A stretch of 64,000 nucleotides of DNA from Rhodoferax sp. (lineage in GTDB: Bacteria > Pseudomonadota > Gammaproteobacteria > Burkholderiales > Burkholderiaceae_C), in NCBI RefSeq assembly GCF_018780565.1, contig NZ_JADMJN010000010.1:1-64000 (forward strand), read 5' to 3'. The notes under the pieces are model-generated. The model made no database searches and was not told the DNA's origin. It worked only from the letters and a program-made list of their open reading frames with translations. Both the position numbers and the translations under genes were made by a program. Of this stretch, positions 7,588-15,496 are shown piece after piece. Positions within the stretch are counted from its first letter, which is position 1, and the number at the start of each line of letters is the position of its first letter.

Positions 7588-8988
7588 TTACCCTGTAGAT
7601 TTATTCCATTGCGCCAGTTGCGCTGTCACATAAGAACTCAGACCACTCATTTGAGCCATCTGGGCGTCCAGCGCGGTGTACTGCTTGCGCAATTGCACTT
7701 CGATCCGGGATGCCCGGTCGTTCACCCGGTCCTGATCTTTGGAGTTTCTGCTAATCGACCCCTGCAAGGCAGTCGACTTGTTCGTAACAAGACCGTCAAA
7801 TGCGACCAACCCTCGCGCAAAATCCCGAACTTTCAAGCCAAAACCATTCGTCAAAGGATTGCTGTTATCGGTGGTGAACAGTTTCTTGAGGTTATCCACA
7901 TCCTGAAGGGCGCTCGTAAGTTTGGTCGAGTTGACTTTCAACGATCCGTCCGTCTGCCGTTCAAGGCCTGCATCGGACAGCCTGGTCATGGTCGATCCGA
8001 CACTGCTGGAGCCCAAGATGGACCGCAGCGCATTTTGCAGGCCTACTGTGGTGGAATCGCTTTGCAACAGTCCGGCCTTTTTGGTTGCTGCATCATATTT
8101 TGTAGCGTCGGCAAGCGTCTGATTGAGTGCGTTGTAAGCATCCACAAAAGTCTGAATATTCTTTTGGGTTGCCTCCAAATCGTTGGCGACCGTGATCTCC
8201 ACCGGCGCAACCGTCGCCTGATTCAATTGCAGCGTTACACCGGGAATCACATCCGTCATCTTGTTGGTAGCTGACTGGACGCTAACGCCATTGACTTTGA
8301 CCTTGGCATCCAAGGCGGTCTGGCCAACAAACCCAACGCCATCCGAAGGATTGGTCAATCCCAACGCGGTCAATCCCGGGTCCGCAGGCACATTGAGACG
8401 AAATCCAGCCGCCACACCAGAGCTGTTTGAACGGATCACCAGGCGCTCATTCGTTCCGTCACGCAACACCGTTGCGGTAACGCCTGCGCCCGCTGCGTTG
8501 ATCTTGCTGGCAATGGTCGCGACCGTATCGGCTGCACCGATTGCCACCTGAACACTGGTGCCCGGTGTAAACACGGGCACAGGATCATCGGACCAACTTC
8601 CAAGTTCGATATTCAGTGAACCGGATGAGCCCACTGCAACACCAGTCGCAACACCGACAGACGCAACCGATTGGGCACGGGCAAGCTGCTGCACCTCAAT
8701 GGTCAGGGCGGCAGCCACCGCAGCAGAACCAGCAGTAACGCCCACAGCGGCAGGATTGGACGACACAGCCTTTTGAGTGCTCCAGCCAGTGGCGCCTGCC
8801 AAAACTGCAGCCGCATCGCCGAGGGCGGAAGTCTGGGACTTGACCTTCGAGTACAGGCTGAGTTGCGACTGAAAAGTCGAAGCCTTGGCCTGAAGCGCTT
8901 GAAGTGGCTGCTTTTCAATTGCAACCAATTGGGTAACGATACTGTTGACATCAAGGCCACTGCCAACACCTGGGGCGGAGATTGCCAT
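7588..8988 (-). CDS. fliD: Flagellar filament capping protein FliD (HAP2)
   Basis: The 466-residue protein begins with the family-typical GVGSGLDVNSIVTQLVAIEK and ends in the heptad-rich C-terminus (NDRASRIEVQLRKQYTALDAQM). FliD forms the cap at the growing tip of the filament and guides flagellin folding. TAGGAG lies 6 bases before the ATG. It sits between the leftward flagellin gene and fliS; the hairpin at 9075-9103 may partly separate it from fliC1. Expression as a late (FliA-dependent) gene is expected from the family, but I found no clean sigma-28 site directly upstream. Confidence 0.96.
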   Translation of the reverse strand: MAISAPGVGSGLDVNSIVTQLVAIEKQPLQALQAKASTFQSQLSLYSKVKSQTSALGDAAAVLAGATGWSTQKAVSSNPAAVGVTAGSAAVAAALTIEVQQLARAQSVASVGVATGVAVGSSGSLNIELGSWSDDPVPVFTPGTSVQVAIGAADTVATIASKINAAGAGVTATVLRDGTNERLVIRSNSSGVAAGFRLNVPADPGLTALGLTNPSDGVGFVGQTALDAKVKVNGVSVQSATNKMTDVIPGVTLQLNQATVAPVEITVANDLEATQKNIQTFVDAYNALNQTLADATKYDAATKKAGLLQSDSTTVGLQNALRSILGSSSVGSTMTRLSDAGLERQTDGSLKVNSTKLTSALQDVDNLKKLFTTDNSNPLTNGFGLKVRDFARGLVAFDGLVTNKSTALQGSISRNSKDQDRVNDRASRIEVQLRKQYTALDAQMAQMSGLSSYVTAQLAQWNKSTG

Positions 8989-9074
8989 GAGTTGCTCCTA
9001 AGATCGGTTAAGTGTATACCGACGGATCACAAAATGCCAAATGGCGACGAGGGCCAATGCCCCATCGCCGCCAG

Positions 9075-9103
9075 GAAAAGCACCGCCAACCACAGGCTGG
9101 CGG
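9075..9103 (-). terminator. Possible terminator after leftward flagellin gene
   Basis: On the minus strand, CCGCCA (9098-9103) and TGGCGG (9083-9088) can form a 6-bp stem with a 9-base loop, followed by GCTTTT. The stem is short and the T-run brief, so it may only attenuate readthrough from fliC1 into fliD. Confidence 0.35.
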
Positions 9104-9119
9104 CAAGCTCGAACCACTG

Positions 9120-9917
9120 TTATCGCAGCAGTGCCAGTACACCCTGCGGAGCTTGATTGGCCTGTGCGACCATCGCCGTTCCCGCCTGCTGCAACACTTG
9201 AGCCCGGGAAAGATTGGCAGTTTCCATGGCGTAATCGGTGTCCACGATGCGGCCGTGTGCCGCAGCTGAGTTCTCGGAAGACACTCGCAAATTGGCAATC
9301 ACACCTTCAAACCGGTTCTGCGTCGCACCCCATGTCGAACGGGCCGTTGTAACCGCATCAATATCCACGTCCAGTTTGGCCAGTTCAGCAAGCGCTGTGG
9401 CATTGGTGGTACCCAGGGTGGTGGATGTACCGGTGTAAGCCGCCCCAGTAACCGAGATCGTGTCAGCCGTGTTGGCACCGACCTGGAAAGCATAGGTGGT
9501 CGCAGCAATCACAGCGGTTCCATTGAACTTGGTGGCAGTCGTCACCCGGGTGTTTTCAGCAACCAGCAACGCAAACTCGGCATCAAGCGCAGTGATGTCA
9601 GATGCGCCGTTGGTACCGTTCGAAGCCTGAACAGCCAACTCACGCATACGCTGCAAATTCGCAGAAATGGCACCCAGTGCACCCTCAGCCGTAGCAGCCA
9701 GAGAGATAGCGTCATTGGCGTTGCGAATGGCGACGTTCATGCCGCGGGTTTGCGCATCCATACGCTCGGCAATCGCCAGGCCGGCCGCATCGTCCTTCGC
9801 GCTATTCACGCGCATCCCGGAAGAGAGTCGCTGTATGGCTCGAGTGAGCTGGATACTCGTTCCCGACAAATTCCTCTGTGCGTTGATCGAGTTGATGTTG
9901 GTATTAATCGAGGTCAT
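9120..9917 (-). CDS. fliC: Flagellin (first copy)
   Basis: Flagellin of 265 residues: conserved N-terminal D0/D1 region (MTSINTNINSINAQRN, then LSSGMRVNSAKDDAAGLAIA) and C-terminal D1/D0 region (ANLSRAQVLQQAGTAMVAQA) flank a short central part of about 80 residues. It therefore lacks the large surface D2/D3 domains of enteric flagellins, as is common in Comamonadaceae. CAGGAG precedes the ATG. It diverges from a second flagellin gene at 10332 and shares with it an identical 35-bp leader. A sigma-28-like promoter lies at 10053-10080. It forms the filament together with, or as an alternative to, the second copy. Confidence 0.97.
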   Translation of the reverse strand: MTSINTNINSINAQRNLSGTSIQLTRAIQRLSSGMRVNSAKDDAAGLAIAERMDAQTRGMNVAIRNANDAISLAATAEGALGAISANLQRMRELAVQASNGTNGASDITALDAEFALLVAENTRVTTATKFNGTAVIAATTYAFQVGANTADTISVTGAAYTGTSTTLGTTNATALAELAKLDVDIDAVTTARSTWGATQNRFEGVIANLRVSSENSAAAHGRIVDTDYAMETANLSRAQVLQQAGTAMVAQANQAPQGVLALLR

Positions 9918-9923
9918 GAAAAG

Positions 9924-9958
9924 CTCCTGTAAAGCTGAATAAATCCGGCATTGCTGCC
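9924..9958 (-). repeat. Flagellin leader element, copy 1 (ribosome-site side of the leftward flagellin)
   Basis: A 35-bp sequence (minus-strand sense beginning GGCAGCAATGCCGG and ending CTTTACAGGAG) ends at the ribosome-binding site of the leftward flagellin. It is identical to the copy before the rightward flagellin, whereas the codons just after the two ATGs already differ at synonymous positions. It includes TTTACAGGAG, which resembles a CsrA-type RNA site overlapping the Shine-Dalgarno sequence. Confidence 0.85.
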
Positions 9959-10052
9959 TACGTCAACGCCAACCAATTGGTTAGCCCCTATGACCGGAGC
10001 ACTGCTGGGCACCTACCGGACGGCGGGTCTTTGCTGAAACCCGTTGAAGATG

Positions 10053-10080
10053 TTTTCGGATCACATCACCTGAAACTTGA
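10053..10080 (-). promoter_or_regulatory. Candidate sigma-28 (FliA) promoter of leftward flagellin
   Basis: On the minus strand TCAAGTTT (10073-10080) is followed after 12 bases by TCCGAAAA (10053-10060). The consensus is about TAAAGTTT-N11-GCCGATAA, so 7 of 8 and 6 of 8 positions match, with one extra spacer base. This would give a leader of roughly 125 bases before the ATG at 9917. Confidence 0.45.
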
Positions 10081-10290
10081 GCCGGAATTCAAAAAAATTC
10101 TCGCGCCGAGAACTTCGCACCTGTCCCGCGTCGTCGGTCATTCATCAAAAAACCGGCAAAAAGGGGCAAAAACCCAGTCAAAGGCAAGAAATGACCGGAT
10201 TGTGGTCGGTTCATTGGGCTTTAGACCTTGCCTGCTTTCATCACAATTTATCCACTGTTCAACCAAGTCAGCGACGTGCTGGCAATGATC

Positions 10291-10325
10291 GGCAGCAATG
10301 CCGGATTTATTCAGCTTTACAGGAG
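10291..10325 (+). repeat. Flagellin leader element, copy 2 (ribosome-site side of the rightward flagellin)
   Basis: This is the inverted partner of 9924-9958, identical over 35 bp and ending in CAGGAG, 6 bases before the ATG at 10332. Conservation beyond that of the adjacent coding sequence suggests a shared control of translation or mRNA stability. Confidence 0.85.
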
Positions 10326-10331
10326 ATCAAC

Positions 10332-11141
10332 ATGACCACGATCAACACGAATATAACGTCGCTGAACGCACAACGTAATCTGGCGGGAACCTCCGTTTCT
10401 CTGGCTACCGCCATGCAGCGACTCTCTTCCGGCCTGCGCGTGAATAGCGCGAAGGACGATGCGGCCGGCTTGGCGATTGCCGAGCGCATGAATGCACAGA
10501 CCCGCGGCATGAACGTCGCCATCCGCAACTCGAATGACGCCATCTCCCTGGCGCAGACGGCAGAGGGTGCATTGGGAGCCGTCTCGAACAATCTGCAACG
10601 CATGCGTGAGTTGGCAGTGCAGGCGGCCAACGGCACCAACGGCGCAACCGACATTGCCGCCCTCGACGCAGAATACCAGTTGCTGGTTGCCGAGAACGCA
10701 CGAGTTATCAGCACGACTTCGTTCAATGGCCAACCACTCCTGAGTGCGGCGGCGCCCGCTTCGTTCCAATTCCAGGTAGGGGCGAATGCGGCTGACACCA
10801 TATCCATCAGCTCCGTTATCGCGACTCAGACGGCAACGACCCTCGGCGCAACCAATGCAACCGCCAGCGCAGAACTTACTGTCATCGACACAGACCTGAA
10901 TACGATGAACTCGATCCGGGCCACCTGGGGCGCCTCGCAGAACCGGTTTGAAGGTGTGATCGCCAGCCTGCGAGTCGCAGCCGAGAACTCGGCCGCCGCC
11001 CGCGGTCGGATCATGGATGCAGACTACGCGCAAGAAACCGCCAGCCTTTCACGCTCGCAAGTATTGCAACAGGCGGGAACAGCAATGGTTGCACAGGCCA
11101 ATCAGTTGCCGCAGAGCGTGCTGTCATTGCTGCGCCAGTAA
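10332..11141 (+). CDS. fliC: Flagellin (second copy)
   Basis: Flagellin of 269 residues, closely related to the leftward copy: MTTINTNITSLNAQRNLAG, LSSGLRVNSAKDDAAGLAIA and C-terminal SLSRSQVLQQAGTAMVAQA, again with a short central domain. The ATG at 10332 has AGGAGATCAAC just before it. The frame stays open to 10077, but that upstream stretch shows no flagellin similarity and is the untranslated leader. No dedicated fliD or fliS follows this copy; it is followed by a 278-bp gap and flhDC. Two flagellins may both build the filament or be used under different conditions. Confidence 0.97.
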   Translation: MTTINTNITSLNAQRNLAGTSVSLATAMQRLSSGLRVNSAKDDAAGLAIAERMNAQTRGMNVAIRNSNDAISLAQTAEGALGAVSNNLQRMRELAVQAANGTNGATDIAALDAEYQLLVAENARVISTTSFNGQPLLSAAAPASFQFQVGANAADTISISSVIATQTATTLGATNATASAELTVIDTDLNTMNSIRATWGASQNRFEGVIASLRVAAENSAAARGRIMDADYAQETASLSRSQVLQQAGTAMVAQANQLPQSVLSLLRQ

Positions 11142-11419
11142 CATCCGCCTTTTCAATTCCCTTCACGCTGACCGGCAGAAGCCAGTCGCCGCGTTATCTT
11201 CGCGTCTGCGCGAGATAGGCCAGCGACCGCACGTCATTCGACGTCGAGCGGTATGCAGAGCCTTTGTCAATGATCCGCCTGTAGGCATTTCCCTTACAGC
11301 AAGTGACCTGCGAACCTACAGCCCAAACAGCCCTTTTCCAATTCAAGTTTCTGCGACATCCGCTCAGAATTGACTTCATCGCGATCCCCATGGGATCTTA
11401 ACCAACGAAGGAGCCGAAC
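11142..11419. other. Intergenic region between second flagellin and flhDC
   Basis: The 278 bp contain a hairpin at 11195-11217 (TATCTtCGCG/CGCGAGATA) without a following T-run, which may end or stabilise the flagellin message. The flhDC promoter must lie further right. TTGACT at 11368 could be a -35 element, but I see no well-spaced -10. CGAAGGAG supplies the flhD ribosome site. Confidence 0.35.
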
Positions 11420-11746
11420 ATGACTGATGAACAACTGTCCGCAGAAATCCGTGATGCCAACCTGACTTACCTCATGCTGGCGCAGAACCTGATTCGCAAG
11501 GACAAGGCTCAAGCACTTTTCCGTCTTGGAATTTCAGAAGAGTCCGCAAGTCTGGTGGCCACCCTTTCCCCCGCACAAATCCTGAAGATCGCATCAGGCA
11601 CGATGTTGCTGTGCCGCTTCCGCATTGATGATGATGTCGTCTGGAATCTGCTGACAAACCACTCTGTCAGCAAGGTAGACAATGACGCCACCACCAAACT
11701 GCATGCCAGCATTTTGATGGCGGGTCGTTTCGCAGAAGCAATGTAA
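11420..11746 (+). CDS. flhD: Flagellar master regulator subunit FlhD
   Basis: The 108-residue protein matches the FlhD family throughout (AEIRDANLTYLMLAQNLIRK, ALFRLGISEE, LSPAQILKIASGTMLLCRFR). FlhD forms the FlhD4C2 complex with FlhC and activates class II flagellar promoters. GAAGGAG lies 8 bases before the ATG, and flhC follows after 12 bp. Its presence shows that flagellar genes here are controlled by FlhDC rather than by a FleQ/FlrA-type sigma-54 activator, at least at the top level. Confidence 0.96.
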   Translation: MTDEQLSAEIRDANLTYLMLAQNLIRKDKAQALFRLGISEESASLVATLSPAQILKIASGTMLLCRFRIDDDVVWNLLTNHSVSKVDNDATTKLHASILMAGRFAEAM

Positions 11747-11758
11747 GGGAGCACGACC

Positions 11759-12295
11759 ATGGCCACGAAAAGCGTTTTGAACGATTCCAAGCAAGTAGAG
11801 CGCGCCGTTGCGCTGATCCAGTTGGGCGCCCGGCTGCAGGTGCTGGAAAGCGAAACCGACTTATCCTATGAGCGCTTGCTCCGCCTCTATAAGGAAGTGG
11901 CCGGCCGGTCCCCCTCCAAAGGACAACTGCCGTTTTCAACCGAGTGGTTTCTGACCTGGCAGCCCAACATCCACTCATCCCTGTTTTTGAACATGTATGA
12001 GTACATCGGCAAGGTCAGCGCTCTGGATGACATTGATGCAGTCATGAAGGCGTTCAAACTCTACACGGAGCAAATCGCGGCATGCGGCGTCGAACCACTG
12101 CTGTCTATCACGCGGGCCTGGCGTCTGGTTAAATTCGTGGACAACAACATGCTGGGGCGGACCAAATGCTCCAAATGCGGCGGCCATTTTGTTACCGACG
12201 CCTACGAAAATTCCCGGCACTTTGAATGCGGCTTGTGCACCCCCCCCGCACGTGCCGGGAAAAGCTCCAGCGCCGGCGGAATTTTTCTGCACTAA
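11759..12295 (+). CDS. flhC: Flagellar master regulator subunit FlhC
   Basis: FlhC of 178 residues. It includes GRSPSKGQLPFSTEWFLTWQ in the middle and the four-cysteine zinc site near residues 138-161 (CSKCGGHFV...FECGLC). It provides DNA contacts of FlhD4C2. AAGGGAGCACGACC precedes the ATG and the gene is 12 bp after flhD; a rho-independent terminator follows at 12321-12350, so flhDC appears to be a two-gene unit. Confidence 0.96.
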   Translation: MATKSVLNDSKQVERAVALIQLGARLQVLESETDLSYERLLRLYKEVAGRSPSKGQLPFSTEWFLTWQPNIHSSLFLNMYEYIGKVSALDDIDAVMKAFKLYTEQIAACGVEPLLSITRAWRLVKFVDNNMLGRTKCSKCGGHFVTDAYENSRHFECGLCTPPARAGKSSSAGGIFLH

Positions 12296-12320
12296 GCTCT
12301 TCGAGCCGAAAAGCCAGCAT

Positions 12321-12350
12321 AAAAGGGCTCCTTTGGGGCTCTTTTCTTGT
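12321..12350 (+). terminator. Rho-independent terminator after flhDC
   Basis: AGGGCTCC (12324-12331), loop TTT, GGGGCTCT (12335-12342): an 8-bp stem with two G-U pairs. Flanking AAA/TTT extends the stem and a T-rich tail (TTTCTTGTTT) follows. Confidence 0.75.
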
Positions 12351-12447
12351 TTATGGCGATCATTTATGTTCCCTAAAATGAATCAACGCAAGCTATAGTT
12401 GACGCTCTAACTATGGCTGCGACCCCTCACATTGACTCGGCACGAAC

Positions 12448-13308
12448 ATGATAGTAATCATCGGTTATGTGGTCTCCATGGGTTGCATCTTCGGTGTTTA
12501 CGTCTTCCATGGCGGCAACATCAAAGTCATTCTTGAAGCCCTGCCTTTCGAATTGATCACAATTTTTGGTGGTGCATTGGGAGCTTTCGCAGTCAATAAC
12601 CAACCCAAGGTTCTCAAGGCGACCATCAAGCTAATCCCGCAGGCCGTGAAAGGCTCAAAGTACACCAAGGCCAGATATCTTGAACTGATGGCGCTTCTGT
12701 ATGACATTCTGCAGAAAGCCCGCAAAGAGGGCTTGATGGCCATCGAAAAAGATGTCGAAGACCCGCATGAATCTGCAATTTTCAAGAAGTATGCGACCGT
12801 TGGGAATGACCATCATGTGGTGGAGTTCATGACTGATTACCTTCGCATGATGGTTTCAGGAAACCTCAATGCCCATGAAATCGAATCCTTGATGGACAGT
12901 GAGATTGACACTCACCATGCAGAAGCTCATGCACCGATTGCCGCTATTGCCAGGCTGGCTGGGGCTCTGCCGGCCTTCGGCATCGTTGCCGCAGTATTGG
13001 GGGTTGTGAACACCATGGGTTCAGTGGGTCAGCCACCGGCAGTCCTTGGCGGCATGATTGCATCGGCTTTGGTCGGCACCTTTCTCGGGATTTTGCTGGC
13101 CTATGGGGTTGTCGAACCTCTGGGCGGTTTGTTGGAGCAAAAAACAGAGGATGGCAGCAAGGAATTGCAGTGCATCAAGACAACATTATTAGCCAGCATG
13201 CAGGGCTACAACCCTTCAACAGCCATTGAGTTTGGCCGAAAAGTCCTGTTTTCGACAGAGCGGCCCACCTTTGCCGAACTGGAAAGCCATGTGCGCGGGA
13301 AAAAATAA
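12448..13308 (+). CDS. motA: Flagellar stator subunit MotA
   Basis: MotA of 286 residues, typical length. Four membrane helices are visible, two near the N-terminus (MIVIIGYVVSMGCIFGVYVF and ELITIFGGALGAFAV) and two after residue 165 (ARLAGALPAFGIVAAVLGVV and GGMIASALVGTFLGILLAYG), with a charged cytoplasmic loop between. It forms the proton channel of the flagellar motor with MotB, which follows 17 bp later. The conserved proline region lies in GALPAFGIVAAV. The ATG has no strong ribosome site. TATAGT near 12393 could be a -10 element, but a -35 is not evident. Confidence 0.97.
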   Translation: MIVIIGYVVSMGCIFGVYVFHGGNIKVILEALPFELITIFGGALGAFAVNNQPKVLKATIKLIPQAVKGSKYTKARYLELMALLYDILQKARKEGLMAIEKDVEDPHESAIFKKYATVGNDHHVVEFMTDYLRMMVSGNLNAHEIESLMDSEIDTHHAEAHAPIAAIARLAGALPAFGIVAAVLGVVNTMGSVGQPPAVLGGMIASALVGTFLGILLAYGVVEPLGGLLEQKTEDGSKELQCIKTTLLASMQGYNPSTAIEFGRKVLFSTERPTFAELESHVRGKK

Positions 13309-13325
13309 GCGAGAGACAGACTGAA

Positions 13326-14264
13326 ATGGCTGGAGACGCTAAAAAACTGCAGCCGATCATCGTCAAGAAGGTCAAAAAAGGCGGCCATGCAGTCCATGGC
13401 GGCGCATGGAAAATCGCCTATGCCGACTTTGTGACGGCCATGATGGCTTTTTTCCTGTTGATGTGGCTGCTTGGCTCCACGTCAGAGGGCGACAAGAAAG
13501 GACTTTCTGATTTTTTTTCAGCGCCCCTCAAGGTCTCCATGCAAGGGGGGAGTGGCGCCGGGGCCAGCAACAGCATCCTTCCAGGTGGTGGTGCAGACCT
13601 GACGCAACGCAGTGGACAATCGCGGCGTGGCGAAGGCATAGACCCTATCAACAAGAAAATGGCAAGTGAAGCCATGAAAGCTGAAGTCGCCAAACAGGAC
13701 GCCAAAAAGCTTGCGGCATTGAGCGCAAAAATCAGCGCCGTCATCTCCAACAGTTCAAAGCTGGCGGAATTCAGCTCCCAGATCAGACTTGACACCACGC
13801 CCGATGGACTGCAAATTCAAATCGTAGACGATCAGAAGCGTCCGATGTTTGACAGCGGCAGTGCCGTGGTCAAACCCTACATGCGTGATATCTTGAGGGA
13901 AATTGGTGCCGCCCTGAACGGGGTCGAAAACAAAATCAGTCTGGATGGGCATACGGACCGGGCCCCATACAGCAACGCAGAACGCGGCTACAGCAACTGG
14001 GAATTGTCCGCTGACCGCGCCAATGCCTCACGACGGGAGCTGGTTGCCGCAGGCATGCCGGATGACAAGTTAGCCCGTGTGGTCGGATTGTCCTCTGGCT
14101 ATTTGCTGGATGAGGCCAATCCCTTAAGCCCCGCAAACCGGCGCATCAGCATCATCGTCATGACGCGAGAAGCTGAAGAGCGACTTATGGGAACAGGGCG
14201 CGCGCCGATTGGCACTGGCTCCGAAACTCCCGCAAATGCGGGAAAATTGGACAATAGACAATAG
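13326..14264 (+). CDS. motB: Flagellar stator subunit MotB
   Basis: MotB of 312 residues. A basic cytoplasmic start (IIVKKVKKGGHAVHGGAWKI) leads to one membrane helix containing the proton-carrying Asp at residue 34 (AYADFVTAMMAFFLLMWLL). A linker and an OmpA-like peptidoglycan-binding domain at about 165-285 follow (SLDGHTDRAPYSN, ELSADRANASRREL, NRRISIIVM). It anchors the stator to the cell wall and forms the channel with MotA. Confidence 0.97.
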   Translation: MAGDAKKLQPIIVKKVKKGGHAVHGGAWKIAYADFVTAMMAFFLLMWLLGSTSEGDKKGLSDFFSAPLKVSMQGGSGAGASNSILPGGGADLTQRSGQSRRGEGIDPINKKMASEAMKAEVAKQDAKKLAALSAKISAVISNSSKLAEFSSQIRLDTTPDGLQIQIVDDQKRPMFDSGSAVVKPYMRDILREIGAALNGVENKISLDGHTDRAPYSNAERGYSNWELSADRANASRRELVAAGMPDDKLARVVGLSSGYLLDEANPLSPANRRISIIVMTREAEERLMGTGRAPIGTGSETPANAGKLDNRQ

Positions 14265-14340
14265 ACAAGCGCGCTGTAAAGCACGATGATTTAGTACATA
14301 CTAGTGTCAGTTTGGAAAAACGCCATTGAAAGGGTGCCCC

Positions 14341-14730
14341 ATGGCAAATGAGCTTCGGTTTTTGGTTGTTGATGACTTTTCCACAATGCGCCGGATCGTG
14401 CGCAATCTTCTCAAAGAATGCGGCTATTCGGAGGCCGATGAGGCAGAAGATGGTGTGGTGGCGCTGCAAAAGCTTCGAAACAGCAAGTTTGACTTCGTTG
14501 TCAGCGATATCAACATGCCGAACATGAACGGGTTTCAGCTTCTGGGTGAAATCAAAAAGGATGAGAAGCTGAAACATCTCCCCGTTCTCATGGTGACGGC
14601 TGAAGCCCGAAAAGAAGACATTGTGCTTGCGGCGCAGCAAGGCGCCGCCGGTTATATCGTGAAACCTTTTACCAAGGCCACACTAGAAGACAAAGTCAAC
14701 CTTATCCTCGCCAAAATGGGCCTTAAGTAA
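14341..14730 (+). CDS. cheY: Chemotaxis response regulator CheY
   Basis: Single receiver domain of 129 residues. The acidic pair is at D11-D12 ([12 protein letters not shown]), the phosphorylated Asp at D56 ([12 protein letters not shown]), the Thr in VMVTAEA and the Lys in GYIVKPFT. Phosphorylated CheY binds the FliM switch to change rotation. I chose the ATG at 14341 (MANELRFLV), with AAAGGG 6 bases upstream, rather than one five codons earlier that has no ribosome site. cheZ follows after 5 bp; the other che genes are not in the window. Confidence 0.96.
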   Translation: MANELRFLVVDDFSTMRRIVRNLLKECGYSEADEAEDGVVALQKLRNSKFDFVVSDINMPNMNGFQLLGEIKKDEKLKHLPVLMVTAEARKEDIVLAAQQGAAGYIVKPFTKATLEDKVNLILAKMGLK

Positions 14731-14735
14731 TTACC

Positions 14736-15377
14736 ATGCAAAGCAATACCCCAACACCTACTGTGAGCACTGTAGCCCCGTCGGATATTCATCACAGCAT
14801 CGGCGTTCTGACCCGTCAATTACATGACTCGCTCAATGGACTGGGACTGACCGACAAGGTCAAAGGCTGGGCGGGTGAAATTCCTGACGCCAAAAGTCGC
14901 CTGTCTTATATCGCCCGACTCACAGGTGAGGCCGCCGAAAAAGTGCTTAACCGGGTTGACCAGGCCAAGGCTCAGCATGACCATATCGCTTCCGAAACAC
15001 GGCGCATTGGTGCACTGATCGTCAAGGACCCGGTGGCAGCCGTGGCCAAGGGCCATGTCATGAATTTTTTGACCGATGTTGAAGATTCCACCAAGCAGAT
15101 CGACGAGCACCTGACGGAAATCATGATGGCGCAGGACTTCCACGATCTAACGGGTCAGGTGATTGCCAAGGTTGTCAATCTGGCGGCAAATATTGAAGAG
15201 CAACTGGTCCAGCTATTGATCCAGACAGCTCCTCCTGACATCGTTGTCAAAGCACCGGCACCTGTGGCCGAGTACCAACCTGCGCTATCCGGTCCCGCAG
15301 TCAACCCCGCAGGCAACCCTGATGTTGTGACCGGTCAATCTGAAGTTGATGACCTCCTGGCAAGTCTGGGTTTCTGA
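14736..15377 (+). CDS. cheZ: CheY-P phosphatase CheZ
   Basis: CheZ of 213 residues, a long four-helix protein. The catalytic motif is MMAQDFHDLTGQVIAKVVN, whose Gln corresponds to the enteric catalytic Gln. The CheY-binding C-terminal tail (EVDDLLASLGF) is present after a flexible Pro/Ala linker. It ends the CheY signal by dephosphorylation. It lies 5 bp after cheY, and a strong terminator follows. Confidence 0.96.
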   Translation: MQSNTPTPTVSTVAPSDIHHSIGVLTRQLHDSLNGLGLTDKVKGWAGEIPDAKSRLSYIARLTGEAAEKVLNRVDQAKAQHDHIASETRRIGALIVKDPVAAVAKGHVMNFLTDVEDSTKQIDEHLTEIMMAQDFHDLTGQVIAKVVNLAANIEEQLVQLLIQTAPPDIVVKAPAPVAEYQPALSGPAVNPAGNPDVVTGQSEVDDLLASLGF

Positions 15378-15415
15378 ACTCACTTTACCGCCGGCCACGG
15401 CGACAGAGTCAAAGT

Positions 15416-15437
15416 GAGGGGCTAAAGCCCCTCTTTT
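15416..15437 (+). terminator. Rho-independent terminator after cheYZ
   Basis: GAGGGGC (15416-15422), loop TAAA, GCCCCTC (15427-15433), then TTTT: a perfect 7-bp stem with a T-run, 38 bp after the cheZ stop. It separates motAB-cheYZ from the flhB operon. Confidence 0.85.
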
Positions 15438-15496
15438 CAGCCTTTAGTTAGCAAATCCCGTCACGACAATGGGGAGAACTTAACAGTCTCCCCGTC

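Larger units (their letters stand above)
9918..10331. promoter_or_regulatory. 414-bp divergent regulatory region between the two flagellin genes
   Basis: No gene is supported here. The region holds two inverted identical leader copies (9924-9958 and 10291-10325) and a sigma-28-like site for the leftward gene. It also contains the even palindrome CCAATTGG near 9973. For the rightward gene I could not find a clean sigma-28 pair; GCCGAGAA near 10107 resembles a -10 element but lacks a matching -35 at the right spacing. Confidence 0.6.

Noticed and set aside
10077..10331. N-terminal extension of the second flagellin
   Set aside because: Flagellin similarity starts exactly at the ATG at 10332, which has a ribosome site; the upstream part contains the shared leader and must be untranslated.
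10317..11033. 238-residue minus-strand frame opposite the second flagellin
   Set aside because: Antisense to a conserved flagellin; no start context or similarity.
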